A stretch of DNA of 64,000 nt from Streptomyces sp. Z26 (GCF_003665095.1 NZ_RCHV01000002.1:4822501-4886500), one strand, 5' to 3'. Numbered from the stretch's first letter, positions 52,732-62,042 are shown. Notes: generated from the letters alone by a model not told the origin. A program made the numbers and translations.

Positions 52732-52766
52732 CCGCCCGCCCCCGCCGGGGGTGCGGGGGCGGGCGG
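52732..52766. terminator. Bidirectional terminator between meaB and PepSY gene
   Basis: CCGCCCGCCCCCGC (52732-52745) pairs perfectly over 14 bp with GCGGGGGCGGGCGG (52753-52766), between two convergent genes. Confidence 0.8.
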
Positions 52767-52787
52767 TGCCCGGGGGAGGAGGGACGG

Positions 52788-53315
52788 TCAGTCGTCGTCG
52801 CGGTCGTCGTTACGGTCGTCCCGGTCGTCGTCCCGGCCGTTGTCGTCGTCGCCGTTGTCGTCGTCCTGGTCCACGTGCTTGTTCAGCACCTTGCCGTCGG
52901 ACGCGTCGAGGCTGACCTCGTACCACTTCTTGTCCTTGCCGAGGACGTCCGCCTGCCAGGCGGTGGTGTTGCGGTAGTCGTCCAGCTCGACCGACTCGAC
53001 GACGCCGCCCGGCACCGCCGCGGCAGCCTTCCCGGCCGCGTCCCTGGCGTCGATGCCCGCCTTCGCCAGCCGGTCCGCCTCGCCGCGGTCGTCGTCCCGG
53101 GCGTCCCGGCCGTCGTCGTCGCGGTCGTCCCGGTCGTCGTCCCGGCCGTTGTCGTCGTCCGTGGTCCGGCTGTCGGACTGCGACGCCGTACGGTCGTCCG
53201 AGCCGGAGCCCGAGCCGTCCCCGTCCAACGCGAACGCGGTGCCGCCCACGGCGAGCGCGGCCGTGGCGACGGCGGCGACGAGGAGCTTCTTCCTGCTGGA
53301 AGCGGTGCGGGTCAT
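52788..53315 (-). CDS. Secreted PepSY-domain protein with Asp/Arg-rich tracts
   Basis: The 175-aa product has a signal peptide (KKLLVAAVATAALAVGGTAFA, residues about 9-29; cleavage near 29), a first acidic tract with DDDRDDRDDD-type runs (about 50-78), one PepSY domain (about 85-150, with WQADVLGKDKKWYEVSLD), and a second acidic tract to the C terminus. PepSY domains often occur next to two-component systems and may bind or inhibit secreted enzymes. The gene is divergent from the response regulator at 53426 with three phased CTGAAG repeats between them. Start ATG 53315 with AGGGAGGA upstream. Confidence 0.87.
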   Translation of the reverse strand: MTRTASSRKKLLVAAVATAALAVGGTAFALDGDGSGSGSDDRTASQSDSRTTDDDNGRDDDRDDRDDDGRDARDDDRGEADRLAKAGIDARDAAGKAAAAVPGGVVESVELDDYRNTTAWQADVLGKDKKWYEVSLDASDGKVLNKHVDQDDDNGDDDNGRDDDRDDRNDDRDDD

Positions 53316-53365
53316 GGTGTTCCTCCCTGGTGCTCGATGACGTGGTCCACCGTCGCAAGATGCAC

Positions 53366-53402
53366 CTGAAGCCACGCTGAAGCCACCTGAAGAACGCTTC
53401 AG
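53366..53402. promoter_or_regulatory. Phased CTGAAG repeats (candidate OmpR-type regulator boxes)
   Basis: CTGAAG occurs at 53366, 53377 and 53387, spaced 11 and 10 bp, and an inverted copy CTTCAG follows at 53397-53402. One-turn spacing is what PhoB/OmpR-family regulators bind. The site lies between the PepSY gene and the regulator gene, ending 23 bp before the regulator ATG, so autoregulation and control of PepSY are both likely. Confidence 0.65.
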
Positions 53403-53425
53403 GCGGCGTCGGGCAAGCTGGACGC

Positions 53426-54083
<658 letters not shown>

Positions 54084-54091
<8 letters not shown>

Positions 54092-55772
54092 GGGCTCCGT
54101 ACGCACCCGGGCCGCCGTCGGCGCCACCCTCGTCGTGGCGGTCGCGCTGATCGCCGCGGGGCTGGCCGTCGTCGCCACGCTGCGCGCCGGGCTGACGGAC
54201 AACGCGCGGCTCCGGGCCGAGTCGGCGGCGCGCGAGGTGGCGGCGCAGGTCAGCGACACGACCACCCGGAAGCTCGGGGACGTCGAGGGGCTGGACAGCG
54301 ACGACCCGGTGCAGATCGTGCGGGCCGACGGCACCGTCCTCGGCGCCTCCGACGGCCTGCGTGGCCGCCCGGCGCTGCGCGACCTCGCCCGGCCGCCGGA
54401 GAAGCGCCCCGACCCGCGGCCCAGCACCCTGCGGCCCACGGCCGGTGCCACCGCCTCGGACGACGACCCGGACGACTCGAACGACTCGAACGACTCGAAC
54501 GACCCGGACGACTCCGACGACGACCGCGACGACGACCGCGACGACCCGGACGACCGGGACGACGACTCCGACGACGACGGCCCCGGCCGCCGTTCCCCCG
54601 TCGTCACGACCCCGCCCGCCGAGCCCGTCGAACTGGACCGGAACAGCACCGACACCCGCGCCGCCCTCCCCGTCGACGACGAGGGCGAGGTGACCGCCGA
54701 CGGCGACGCGGCCGGCGAGCAGGACTTCCACCTCGTCGCCGTCCAGTCCGTTACCCGCGACGGCACCCCGGTGAGCGTCTACGCCGGTACGTCGCTCGCG
54801 GCCCAGGAGGAGGCCGTGTCCTCCGTCAGCCGCGCGATGCTCGTCGGGCTGCCCGCCGTGCTGGCCGTCGTCGGAGGCGTGACCTGGCTGGTCACACGGC
54901 GCGCGCTGCGGCCCGTGGAGGGCATCCGGCGGGGGATGGCCGAGATCACCGCGAGCACCGACCTGTCCCGGCGGGTGCCCGAGCCCGCCGCGCGGGACGA
55001 GGTGGCGCGGCTGGCCCGTACGACCAACGAGACGCTGGCCGCCCTGGAGACCTCCGTGGAGCGCCAGCGCCGCTTCGTCGCCGACGCCTCGCACGAGCTG
55101 CGCAGCCCGATCGCGTCGCTCCGTACGCAGCTGGAGGTGGGCGCCGCCCACCCCGAACTCCTCGACGTGGACGGCGCGGTGGAGGACACCGTACGGCTCC
55201 AGGGCCTCGCCGCGGACCTGCTGCTGCTCGCCCGGCTCGACGCGGGGGAGCGGCCGGGCGCCGGCCGCGTGCCGCTGGCGGCGCTCGTACGGGAGGAGCT
55301 GGCGCGGCGCGGCGACGAGCGCCACCCGGTGCGCCACACGGACGCGGGGGACGACGGGGACGCGGCGGACGACGGGCCGGAGGACGCCGACGGGCTCGCC
55401 GTGACCGGCTCGCGCGGGCAGTTGGCGCGGGTGCTGGGCAACCTGCTGGACAACGCGCAGCGGCACGCGGCCGGTTCCGTACGGGTCGGGCTGCGCCGTG
55501 AGGGCGGCTGGGCCGTGCTGGAGGTCGCGGACGACGGCGACGGGGTGCCGGAGGCCGAACGGGAGCGGGTCTTCGAGCGGTTCGTACGGCTGGACGACGC
55601 CCGTACCCGCGACGAGGGCGGCGCCGGGCTCGGCCTGGCCATCGCCCGGGACGTGGCGCTGCGGCACGGCGGCACGCTGACGGTCACCGGGGCGCCGGAG
55701 GGCGGCGCGCTGTTCGCGCTGCGGCTGCCGGTCGCGGACCGGGGCCCGTCCGCCGGGACGGTTCGTACGTGA
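54084..55772 (+). CDS. Sensor histidine kinase with Asp-rich extracellular insert
   Basis: The 562-aa kinase has two membrane helices (about 11-33 and 252-270) flanking an extracellular domain of about 215 residues. Inside that domain is a strongly acidic tract (residues 125-165) made of DDDPDD, SNDSND and DDDRDD units, similar to tracts in the divergent PepSY protein. A HAMP domain follows, then H338 in RFVADASHELRSP, N-box LGNLLDNAQRHA and the G-boxes DDGDGVPE and GGAGLGLAIARDV. Start GTG 54084 overlaps the regulator gene. Metal or cationic peptide sensing would fit the acidic tract, but this is inference. Confidence 0.93.
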
Positions 55773-55793
55773 GGACCGCCCGTCCCGTACGGT

Positions 55794-56267
55794 TCAGCCG
55801 CCGCGCACCTCGTGCAGGTGCTCCGCCACCGGCGCGAGCGCGGTGCGCAGTTCGGTCATGGCCTCCGGTGGCAGCCGGGCGATGAAGTGCCGCCGTACGG
55901 ACGCCACATGGTGCGGCGCCACCGTGCGCATCGTCTCCCAGCCCTGCTGCGTCAGCACGGCGAACAGGCCGCGCTTGTCGGAGTCGCAGCTCTCGCGGCG
56001 CACCAGCCCGGCGTTCTCCATCCGCGTGATCTGGTGCGAGAGGCGGCTCTTGGACTGGAGGGTGCTCGCGGCGAGTTCGCTCATCCGCATGCGGCGGTCC
56101 TCGGCCTCGGAGAGGTTGACGAGGATCTCGTAGTCGTTGTTCGTGAGGCCGAACGGCTGGAGGTCGCGCTCCAGTTGGTGCATCAGGAGGCGGCTCACCT
56201 CCAGGTGTGTGCGCCACACCCGCTGTTCGTCCTCCGTGAGCCAGAGACTGCCGTCTTCGGTGTCCAT
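55794..56267 (-). CDS. MarR-family transcriptional regulator
   Basis: The 157-aa protein is a MarR winged-helix dimer: N-terminal helices, the recognition region (MRMSELAASTLQSKSRLSHQ), RMENAGLVRRESCDSDKRGLFAVLT forming the wing, and a C-terminal dimerisation helix. Single cysteine C in ESCDSDKR could be redox-active, but I cannot tell. A TAGGGT box (56281-56276) is 8 nt before the ATG, suggesting a leaderless mRNA. It is convergent with the histidine kinase gene. The AIM24 genes are transcribed toward it in the same orientation, ending 55 bp away. Targets unknown. Confidence 0.92.
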   Translation of the reverse strand: MDTEDGSLWLTEDEQRVWRTHLEVSRLLMHQLERDLQPFGLTNNDYEILVNLSEAEDRRMRMSELAASTLQSKSRLSHQITRMENAGLVRRESCDSDKRGLFAVLTQQGWETMRTVAPHHVASVRRHFIARLPPEAMTELRTALAPVAEHLHEVRGG

Positions 56268-56275
56268 ACCACGCG

Positions 56276-56281
56276 ACCCTA
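56276..56281 (-). promoter_or_regulatory. -10 box of leaderless promoter for MarR gene 1
   Basis: TAGGGT on the minus strand lies 8 nt before the ATG at 56267. Confidence 0.45.
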
Positions 56282-56322
56282 CCCAGAGTTCCGTACCGAC
56301 GTGATCACGTTCCGTTCACGGT

Positions 56323-57120
56323 TCACAGTCCGAACCGTCGCTGGAGGTCACCGAGCTGACCCGGCATGCGGGGCGTCTGCTGCCCCGTACGGGACGGCTG
56401 CCCGCCGGTTCCGCTTCCGCCTCCGCCCGCGCCGCCGGGCACGCCCGCCTGGTGCGGTACGGCGCCGGTGGCCGCCTCCTCCCGCAGCACCTCCGTGGAC
56501 TGGATCAGCACCGACCCGCTGCCGGTGAACTCGAACTGGTGCTCCTCGCCCGACGCCCCGCCCAGGCCCGTCAGCGCCCGCAGCCCGCCCAGTACGCCGC
56601 GCAGGTACCCGTGGTCGTAGTGGTGGCACGGCGAGGGGCAGTCGGCCCAGCCGACCAGCGCCTGCGGGTCCACTCGTACGGGTGGCTCGACGAAGTGCAC
56701 CTCGCCGTTGGACGCGGCCACGAACCGGCCGGTGCCGATGAGCGTCAGGAAGCCGGGGATGATCGACTGCTTCAGCGACAGCGACGGCTCGAACGCCAGC
56801 AGGTTCCCGGAGCGGATGGTGAGGTTGCCGTCGGCCAGGTCGTACGAGTTGACGTCGAACGCCCGGTCCGCGAGCAGCATCTTCCCGCGGCCCTCCGCGA
56901 CGACCCAGTCCGCCGCGTGCAGCGGGGAGTGGAAGCTGCCCGCGACGAGCCGGTCCAGCGGGCCGTGGCCGATGGCGTGGAAGTCGATCTCCCCGTAGTA
57001 CGCGATCATCTTCCCCTTCTGGAGGAACCACCGGCCGTCCAGGTCGACGCAGAACGCGTACGCGTTCACGTTGTCGTCGGAGGGCAGCGTGTGGAAGTCC
57101 AGCGCGTCCGGGGTGTTCAC
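56323..57120 (-). CDS. AIM24-family protein, third of three tandem copies
   Basis: The 265-aa protein has the AIM24 (DUF124/TIGR00266-like) beta-sandwich pattern: FLQKGKMIAYYGEIDFHAIG, ADRAFDVNSYDLADGNLTIRSGNLLAF, and DPQALVGWADCPSPCHHYDHG. It differs from its two neighbours by an N-terminal piece with NVNAYAFCVDLDGRW, a Cys/His-rich stretch (DCPSPCHHYDH) that could bind metal, and a Gly/Gln/Arg-rich C-terminal tail of about 55 residues. GTG 57120 overlaps the stop of the previous gene (GTGA), so translation is coupled. The biochemical role of the family in bacteria is not established. Confidence 0.88.
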   Translation of the reverse strand: MNTPDALDFHTLPSDDNVNAYAFCVDLDGRWFLQKGKMIAYYGEIDFHAIGHGPLDRLVAGSFHSPLHAADWVVAEGRGKMLLADRAFDVNSYDLADGNLTIRSGNLLAFEPSLSLKQSIIPGFLTLIGTGRFVAASNGEVHFVEPPVRVDPQALVGWADCPSPCHHYDHGYLRGVLGGLRALTGLGGASGEEHQFEFTGSGSVLIQSTEVLREEAATGAVPHQAGVPGGAGGGGSGTGGQPSRTGQQTPRMPGQLGDLQRRFGL

Positions 57121-57767
57121 AGCTTCTCCTCGCTCGCCTGCACGTAGACGGTGCCCTCGCCGGACAGCTCCAGCTGGAACGCCTCGCCCGAGCCGCGCCC
57201 CACCATGTCCCGCCAACCCAGCGCCGTGGACAGCTTGTTGCGTACGTCCCCGTGGTGCGCCACGTACGCCTGCGGGTCCACGTGCACCGGACGGCCCGGC
57301 GTGACGGGCAGTGGGAGCACGCCGCCGTGCGCCATCACGGCCACCCCGCCGGTGCCCCTCAGCGAGGTCGTGAACAGCCCCTGCCCGGTGACCTGGCCGC
57401 GCACCACGCCCCGCACGCCGCCCTGCGCGCCGAGGAACACGGTGTCCTGCTCCAGCGTCCCGTCGAACGCCAGCAGCCGGTCCGCCTCGACGTACAGCGT
57501 GTCCCCGGCCAGCTCCACCACCTGCACGTGGTGCCCGCCGTGCCCGAACCACACCTGCCCGGACCCCTCGACGGTCATCAGCGGCGCGGCCTCGTTCGCG
57601 ACCCGGCGCCCGATCATGGAGAGCACGCCGCCCTGGCCGCTCCGCGTGTTCGGCGTGAAGGACACCTCGCCCTTGTACGCGATCATCGCGCCGCGCTGGC
57701 TGAACACCCGCTGCCCGGGGGTCACCTCGGCCTGCACCATCTTCGCGCTGATCTCGCGGAACGGCAT
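57117..57767 (-). CDS. AIM24-family protein, second of three tandem copies
   Basis: A 216-aa AIM24-family protein, similar in length and layout to the copy upstream: AMIAYKGEVSFTPN, GGVLSMIGRRVANEAAPLMTVEGSGQVWFG, DTLYVEADRLLAFDGTL and FTTSLRGTGGVAVMAHGG, ending in GSGEAFQLELSGEGTVYVQASEEKL. It is predicted to be a soluble all-beta protein with no signal peptide or membrane segment. Its ATG overlaps the stop of the first copy by one base (TGATG) and its stop overlaps the third copy's start. Confidence 0.88.
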   Translation of the reverse strand: MPFREISAKMVQAEVTPGQRVFSQRGAMIAYKGEVSFTPNTRSGQGGVLSMIGRRVANEAAPLMTVEGSGQVWFGHGGHHVQVVELAGDTLYVEADRLLAFDGTLEQDTVFLGAQGGVRGVVRGQVTGQGLFTTSLRGTGGVAVMAHGGVLPLPVTPGRPVHVDPQAYVAHHGDVRNKLSTALGWRDMVGRGSGEAFQLELSGEGTVYVQASEEKL

Positions 57768-58417
57768 CAGACGTCACCCCCGAGCGTGTTCCGCTCACTG
57801 GGCTGCACGTACACCAGGCCGTCCCCCTCGAAGCGGATCTGGAACGCCTCGCCCGAGCCCTCCCCGAGCAGCGTCCGGAAGCCCACGCCGCCGCGCAGCT
57901 CCTGCCGCAGCCCGCCGGTGTGCGCCACGTACGCGCCGGGGTCGACCTGGAGCGGGGTGCCCGGCGTGACGCGCAGGATCACGGCCTGCCCGTCCGACAT
58001 GAGCGCGGCCCGGCCGCTGCCCTCGACGGTGGTGGTGAACAGGCCGTTGCCCTGCGAGGCGCCGCGCAGCCCGGTGAACGTGGTGCCGGTGCGCAGGGTG
58101 CCCTCGGCGCAGAGCAGGTTGCTCGACTCGACGTGCAGCGTCTCGCCGTCCAGCCGGACCAGGCTGAGGTCGCTCGCGCGGTCCGCGAAGTAGCAGGTGC
58201 CCTCGCCCTTGACCTCCATCACGGTCATCTGCTCGCCCGTCAGCCGACGGGTGACCATGCCGCGCAGCCCGTCACCGCCGCCGGACAGCTTCTTGAACGC
58301 CATCCGGCCGTCGTACGCGACCATCGAGCCGTTCTTCGCCTTCACGGTGTCGCCGGTCAGGGTCACGGCGAGCACCTTGCCGCCCCGGAGCTGGAACTGA
58401 GCCACAAGGGTGAACAT
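57767..58417 (-). CDS. AIM24-family protein, first of three tandem copies
   Basis: A 216-aa AIM24-family protein leading the three-gene operon. Pattern as in the second copy: SMVAYDGRMAFKK, RRLTGEQMTVMEVKGEGTCYFAD, ETLHVESSNLLCAEGTLR, FTTTVEGSGRAALMSDGQ, and GSGEAFQIRFEGDGLVYVQPSERN at the end. The shared GSGEAFQ C-terminal signature shows that copies one and two are closest paralogues. The start ATG 58417 lacks an obvious Shine-Dalgarno sequence, and no clear -10 is visible upstream. In some bacteria such genes neighbour tellurite-resistance-type or membrane-stress genes; here the neighbours give no hint. Confidence 0.88.
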   Translation of the reverse strand: MFTLVAQFQLRGGKVLAVTLTGDTVKAKNGSMVAYDGRMAFKKLSGGGDGLRGMVTRRLTGEQMTVMEVKGEGTCYFADRASDLSLVRLDGETLHVESSNLLCAEGTLRTGTTFTGLRGASQGNGLFTTTVEGSGRAALMSDGQAVILRVTPGTPLQVDPGAYVAHTGGLRQELRGGVGFRTLLGEGSGEAFQIRFEGDGLVYVQPSERNTLGGDV

Positions 58418-58568
58418 AACCGGCCCGACCGGCCGTCACCAGGGTCCGTACCGGGCCGTCGACCGTTCCGCCGCCCGAACGGGACCCGTACGGGAGTGCG
58501 TACGGGCCGCCTGCGACAATGGGCGGGTTCCGCCACCCACGCCCCGATCCCCGACAAAAGGCACCCTC

Positions 58569-58928
58569 GTGGACATCAAGACCGCCGCCGCCCTGCACCG
58601 CCTGCGCCTCGTCTCCGTCCCGGAGGCGCTCTCGTTCCCGGCGCTGCTCCTCTTCGGTTCGCTGCTGAGCCGGGTCTCCGACATCGACTTCCTGATGATG
58701 CCGCTCGGGATGATCCACGGGGTGCTGTTCGTCGCGTACCTCGTGCTCCTCGCCGACGTGTGGAAGCGCGCGAGGTGGTCGCTGAAGCGGGTGGCGTTCT
58801 TCTTCGTGCTGGCGCTGGTGCCGTTCGGCGGTCTGTACGGCGACCGCGTGCTCCGGCGTGACGAGGCGGACGGCGTGATCGCGGCCCGCGCCCGCGCGGA
58901 GCGCGTCGGACGCACGGTCAACTCCTGA
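58569..58928 (+). CDS. DUF3817 family small membrane protein (copy 1)
   Basis: The 119-aa product has three membrane segments (about 16-34, 44-64, 74-94), with HGVLFVAYLVLLADVWKRARWSLKRVAFFFVLALVPFGG carrying the DUF3817 pattern (split here by position, residues about 50-88), and a charged C terminus. GTG 58569 has AAAAGG upstream. It is divergent from the AIM24 operon. A second member of the family is encoded at 61634, where it follows a MarR gene. Function of the family unknown. Confidence 0.82.
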   Translation: MDIKTAAALHRLRLVSVPEALSFPALLLFGSLLSRVSDIDFLMMPLGMIHGVLFVAYLVLLADVWKRARWSLKRVAFFFVLALVPFGGLYGDRVLRRDEADGVIAARARAERVGRTVNS

Positions 58929-59085
58929 CGCGTACCTCCCGGCGCGTACCTCCTGACGCGCGCCGCGCACGCCCGGCGCACGGCTCCTGACGGCGGGTGA
59001 CCCCCGCACGGCCCCTCCCGGTTCGACACCGGCTGAACTGTCCCTTTTGGTGGGAAAGTCAGACGAGTTGACCGCTGGAGGGACC

Positions 59086-60903
59086 GTGCCGCCGGAGGGA
59101 TACGACTACGAGGGCCACAGCCGCCTCGCCGGGCCGTTCAGAACGGCCGGGCCCGAATACCGCGTCCGCTACCGCAGCCTCCTGTCCCAGGAGCCCCGGC
59201 GCGTACGGGCGATCCTGCTCATGGCCGCCGCCCCCGCGTTCTCGCTCGTGCTGCTGCTCTGGCTGGTGTGGCCCACCCACTGGACCCGCCGCGACGACCC
59301 GACGGCGTGGCTCGCCACCGCCGACGGCCTGATGCTCGTGTCGGTGGGGCTGGTCGAGCTGTTCCGCCTCGTCAACGTCGTCTCCGTGGCGCACGCCGCG
59401 TTCGTCGCCCGCGACCCGGTGCCCGTACGGCCGCGGAAGGGCAGCAGCGTCGCGTTCCTCACCACGTACGTGCCGGGCAAGGAACCGATCGAGATGGTGC
59501 GGGCCACCCTCACCGCCGCCGTACGCGTCCGGCACCGCGGCCGCCTGCACGTCTGGCTGCTGGACGAGGGCGACGACGCGGAGGCGAAGGCGCTCTGCGC
59601 CGAGCTGGGCGTCCACCACTTCACCCGCAAGGGCATACCCGACTGGAACCGGCCGCGCGGCCCGCACCGCGCGAAGACCAAGCACGGCAACTACAACGCC
59701 TGGCTCGACGCGCACGGCGACGACTACGACTTCTTCGCGTCCGTCGACACCGACCACGTCCCGCTCCCCAACTACCTGGAGCGGATGCTCGGCTACTTCC
59801 GCGACCCGGACGTGGCGTTCGTCGTCGGCCCGCAGGTGTACGGGAACTACGACCGGGCCGTCACCAAGTTCGCGGAGAGCCAGCAGTTCCTCTTCCACGC
59901 CCTGGTGCAGCGCGCGGGCAACCGCTACGGCTCCCCGATGTTCGTCGGCACCAACAACTGCGTGCGCGTCAGCGCCGTCAAGTCCATCGGCGGGCTCTGC
60001 GACTCCATCACCGAGGACATGGCGACCGGCTTCGAGCTGCACCGCCGCCGCAACCCCCGTACCCGCCGACCCTGGCGCTCCGTCTACACGCCCGACGTGC
60101 TCGCGGTGGGGGAGGGCCCGGTGTCCTGGACGGACTTCTTCACGCAGCAGCTGCGCTGGTCCCGTGGCACGTACGAGACGCTGTTCACGCAGTACGGGCG
60201 CACCTCGCACCGGCTGTCCGCGGGGCGGCTGTTCAGCTACTCGCTGATGCTCGCGTACTACCCGATGAGCGCGCTGACCTGGATGCTCGGCGGGCTGAGC
60301 TGCGTCCTCTTCCTGTGGTTCGGCGCGTCCGGCACGCAGGTCGCGCCGTCGGTCTGGCTGATGCTCTACGCCGACGCCGCCGCCCTCCAGATCGGCATCT
60401 ACGTCTGGAACCGGCGGCACAACGTCTCGCCCCACGAGCCCAAGGGCTCCGGCGGGCTCGCCGGGATCGCCATGTCGGCGCTGTCCGCGCCCATCTACGC
60501 CCGTTCGCTCGCCGCCGCCGTGTTCCGCCGCCCGTGCCGCTTCGTCGTCACGCCCAAGGGCGGCTCGGCCAGCCTCGACCAGCCCGCGACGTTCCGTACG
60601 CACCTGGCCTGGGCCGGGGTGCTCGGCGGCTCGCTGCTGGCGTCGGTGGCGCTGGGGCACACGCACGCGGCGATGCGGACCTGGTCCGTACTGGCGCTGG
60701 CGGTGGCGCTCGCGCCGGTCGCGGCGTGGTGGTACGGCGAGTACCGGGTGGGGCGCGCGCCCGGCCGCCACCTGCTGCGCGCGCTGCCGCGCGCCCGGCG
60801 CACGGTGCGCGGGGAGGGTGCCCTGTTCGGTGACGTGTTCGTCGAGCAGGCGCCCGCGCACGTGGGGGAGCGGGAGCCGGTGCTCACGGCGTCGGGCGGC
60901 TGA
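59086..60903 (+). CDS. Membrane glycosyltransferase family 2, cellulose-synthase-like
   Basis: The product of about 605 aa is a processive-type GT2 with two N-terminal membrane helices (about 40-62, 76-100), a cytosolic catalytic domain and four or five C-terminal helices. Catalytic signatures are VWLLDEGDDAE, SVDTDHVPL (DxD), the TED base in SITEDMATGFEL, and QQLRWSRG (QxxRW), so polymerisation of a UDP-sugar with export is likely. No c-di-GMP PilZ domain is present. Candidate starts are GTG 59086, 4 nt after GGAGG, and TTG/GTG at 59047-59050. Polymer unknown; beta-glucan at the hyphal surface is a reasonable guess. Confidence 0.9.
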   Translation: MPPEGYDYEGHSRLAGPFRTAGPEYRVRYRSLLSQEPRRVRAILLMAAAPAFSLVLLLWLVWPTHWTRRDDPTAWLATADGLMLVSVGLVELFRLVNVVSVAHAAFVARDPVPVRPRKGSSVAFLTTYVPGKEPIEMVRATLTAAVRVRHRGRLHVWLLDEGDDAEAKALCAELGVHHFTRKGIPDWNRPRGPHRAKTKHGNYNAWLDAHGDDYDFFASVDTDHVPLPNYLERMLGYFRDPDVAFVVGPQVYGNYDRAVTKFAESQQFLFHALVQRAGNRYGSPMFVGTNNCVRVSAVKSIGGLCDSITEDMATGFELHRRRNPRTRRPWRSVYTPDVLAVGEGPVSWTDFFTQQLRWSRGTYETLFTQYGRTSHRLSAGRLFSYSLMLAYYPMSALTWMLGGLSCVLFLWFGASGTQVAPSVWLMLYADAAALQIGIYVWNRRHNVSPHEPKGSGGLAGIAMSALSAPIYARSLAAAVFRRPCRFVVTPKGGSASLDQPATFRTHLAWAGVLGGSLLASVALGHTHAAMRTWSVLALAVALAPVAAWWYGEYRVGRAPGRHLLRALPRARRTVRGEGALFGDVFVEQAPAHVGEREPVLTASGG

Positions 60904-60907
60904 CGGG

Positions 60908-60943
60908 GGCGGGCGGGGTCCGGCGTACGGGTCCCCGCCCGCC
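60908..60943 (+). terminator. Terminator after the GT2 gene
   Basis: GGCGGGCGGGG (60908-60918) pairs with CCCCGCCCGCC (60933-60943), a perfect 11-bp stem beginning 5 nt after the stop. Confidence 0.75.
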
Positions 60944-61013
60944 GTCCGACCCGCCCGCCGTACCGCTTCCGCCCACCTTTCAAGACGGCCGCGTCCGACA
61001 GGTGACCGACCGG

Positions 61014-61019
61014 TAGGGT
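61014..61019 (+). promoter_or_regulatory. -10 box of leaderless promoter for MarR gene 2
   Basis: TAGGGT ends 7 nt before the GTG at 61027; no ribosome binding site is present. Confidence 0.5.
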
Positions 61020-61026
61020 CGGGCGC

Positions 61027-61554
61027 GTGTCCAAGCCGCTGAGCCTGCCGTTCGATCCGATCGCACGCGCCGACGAGCTGTGGTCGCGCCGCTGGGGGAC
61101 CGCACCCGCGATGGCCGCGATCACCTCGGTCATGCGGGCGCACCAGATCCTGCTGGCCGAGGTCGACGCCGTGGTCAAGCCGTACGGGCTGACGTTCGCG
61201 CGCTACGAGGCGCTGGTGCTGCTCACCTTCTCGCGCGCCGGGGAGCTGCCGATGTCGAAGATCGGTGAGCGCCTGATGGTGCACCCCACCTCCGTCACCA
61301 ACACCGTGGACCGGCTCCAGCGCGCCGGGCTGGTCGCCCGGCGGCCGAACCCGAACGACGGGCGCGGCACCCTCGCCTCCATCACGGAGAAGGGCCGCCA
61401 GGTGTGCGACGCGGCCACCCACGACCTGATGGCGATGGACTTCGGGCTGGGCGCGTACGACGCGGAGGGCTGCGCCGACATCTTCGACCTGCTGCGGCCG
61501 CTGCGGGTGGCGGCGCGGGACTTCGAGACGCGGGACCTCGAGGCGCGCGACTGA
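61027..61554 (+). CDS. MarR-family transcriptional regulator
   Basis: The 175-aa protein has the MarR winged helix (YGLTFARYEALVLLTF; SKIGERLMVHPTSVTNTVDRLQ recognition region; GLVARRPNPNDGRGTLASIT wing) with longer N- and C-terminal helical parts. It starts with GTG in a leaderless arrangement. It is followed by the DUF3817 gene 79 bp away and then by icmA 577 bp after its own stop; a palindrome lies in front of icmA and could be this regulator's site, because MarR genes often sit next to the acyl-CoA or aromatic pathway they control. That link is inference. Confidence 0.92.
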   Translation: MSKPLSLPFDPIARADELWSRRWGTAPAMAAITSVMRAHQILLAEVDAVVKPYGLTFARYEALVLLTFSRAGELPMSKIGERLMVHPTSVTNTVDRLQRAGLVARRPNPNDGRGTLASITEKGRQVCDAATHDLMAMDFGLGAYDAEGCADIFDLLRPLRVAARDFETRDLEARD

Positions 61555-61620
61555 CGCGGGACCCACGGAGCGGGGCGGGGTGTGCCCGGGGGGTGTGCCG
61601 ATCGCCCCGTAAGGGGCGGA

Positions 61621-61626
61621 TACGCT
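61621..61626 (+). promoter_or_regulatory. -10 box of leaderless promoter for DUF3817 gene 2
   Basis: TACGCT lies 7 nt before the ATG at 61634. CCCCGTAAGGGG just upstream (61605-61616) is a short dyad in the spacer. Confidence 0.5.
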
Positions 61627-61633
61627 CTCCGGC

Positions 61634-61966
61634 ATGAAGAAGAGCGTGCTGACCCGCTACCGGGTGATGGCCTACGTCACCGCCGTCATGCTGCTGCTCC
61701 TGTGCGGCTGCATGGTCTTCAAGTACGGCTTCGACAAGGGCGAGGACCTGACGTTCGTGGTCTCGCAGGCGCACGGCCTGCTCTACATCGTCTACCTGGT
61801 CTGCGCCTTCGACCTCGGCCAGAAGGCCCGGTGGCCCTTCGGGAAGCTGCTGTGGGTGCTGCTGTCGGGGACGATCCCGACGGCCGCGTTCTTCGTCGAG
61901 CGCCGGATCGTACGGGAGACCGAGCCGCTGCTCACGGACGCGCCCGGCACACCCGCGCGGGCGTGA
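61634..61966 (+). CDS. DUF3817 family small membrane protein (copy 2)
   Basis: The 110-aa product has three membrane segments (about 9-28, 45-60, 70-90) with SQAHGLLYIVYLVCAFDLGQKARWP, resembling copy 1 at 58569 in the HG-x(3)-Y-L-V pattern and the following basic loop. Expression appears leaderless. It lies between the MarR gene and icmA, all on the plus strand. Function unknown. Confidence 0.83.
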   Translation: MKKSVLTRYRVMAYVTAVMLLLLCGCMVFKYGFDKGEDLTFVVSQAHGLLYIVYLVCAFDLGQKARWPFGKLLWVLLSGTIPTAAFFVERRIVRETEPLLTDAPGTPARA

Positions 61967-62042
61967 CCCCCGCCGCGTACGCCGCCGTGTGACACGCCCC
62001 GCCCGGGGGTCACTTGCGCCGGGCGGGGTCTCGGGCGGACTA

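Noticed and set aside
52780..53170. CGTCGTC/GGTCGT simple repeats as a regulatory or satellite repeat
   Set aside because: They are the Asp/Arg codon runs of the PepSY gene on the minus strand.
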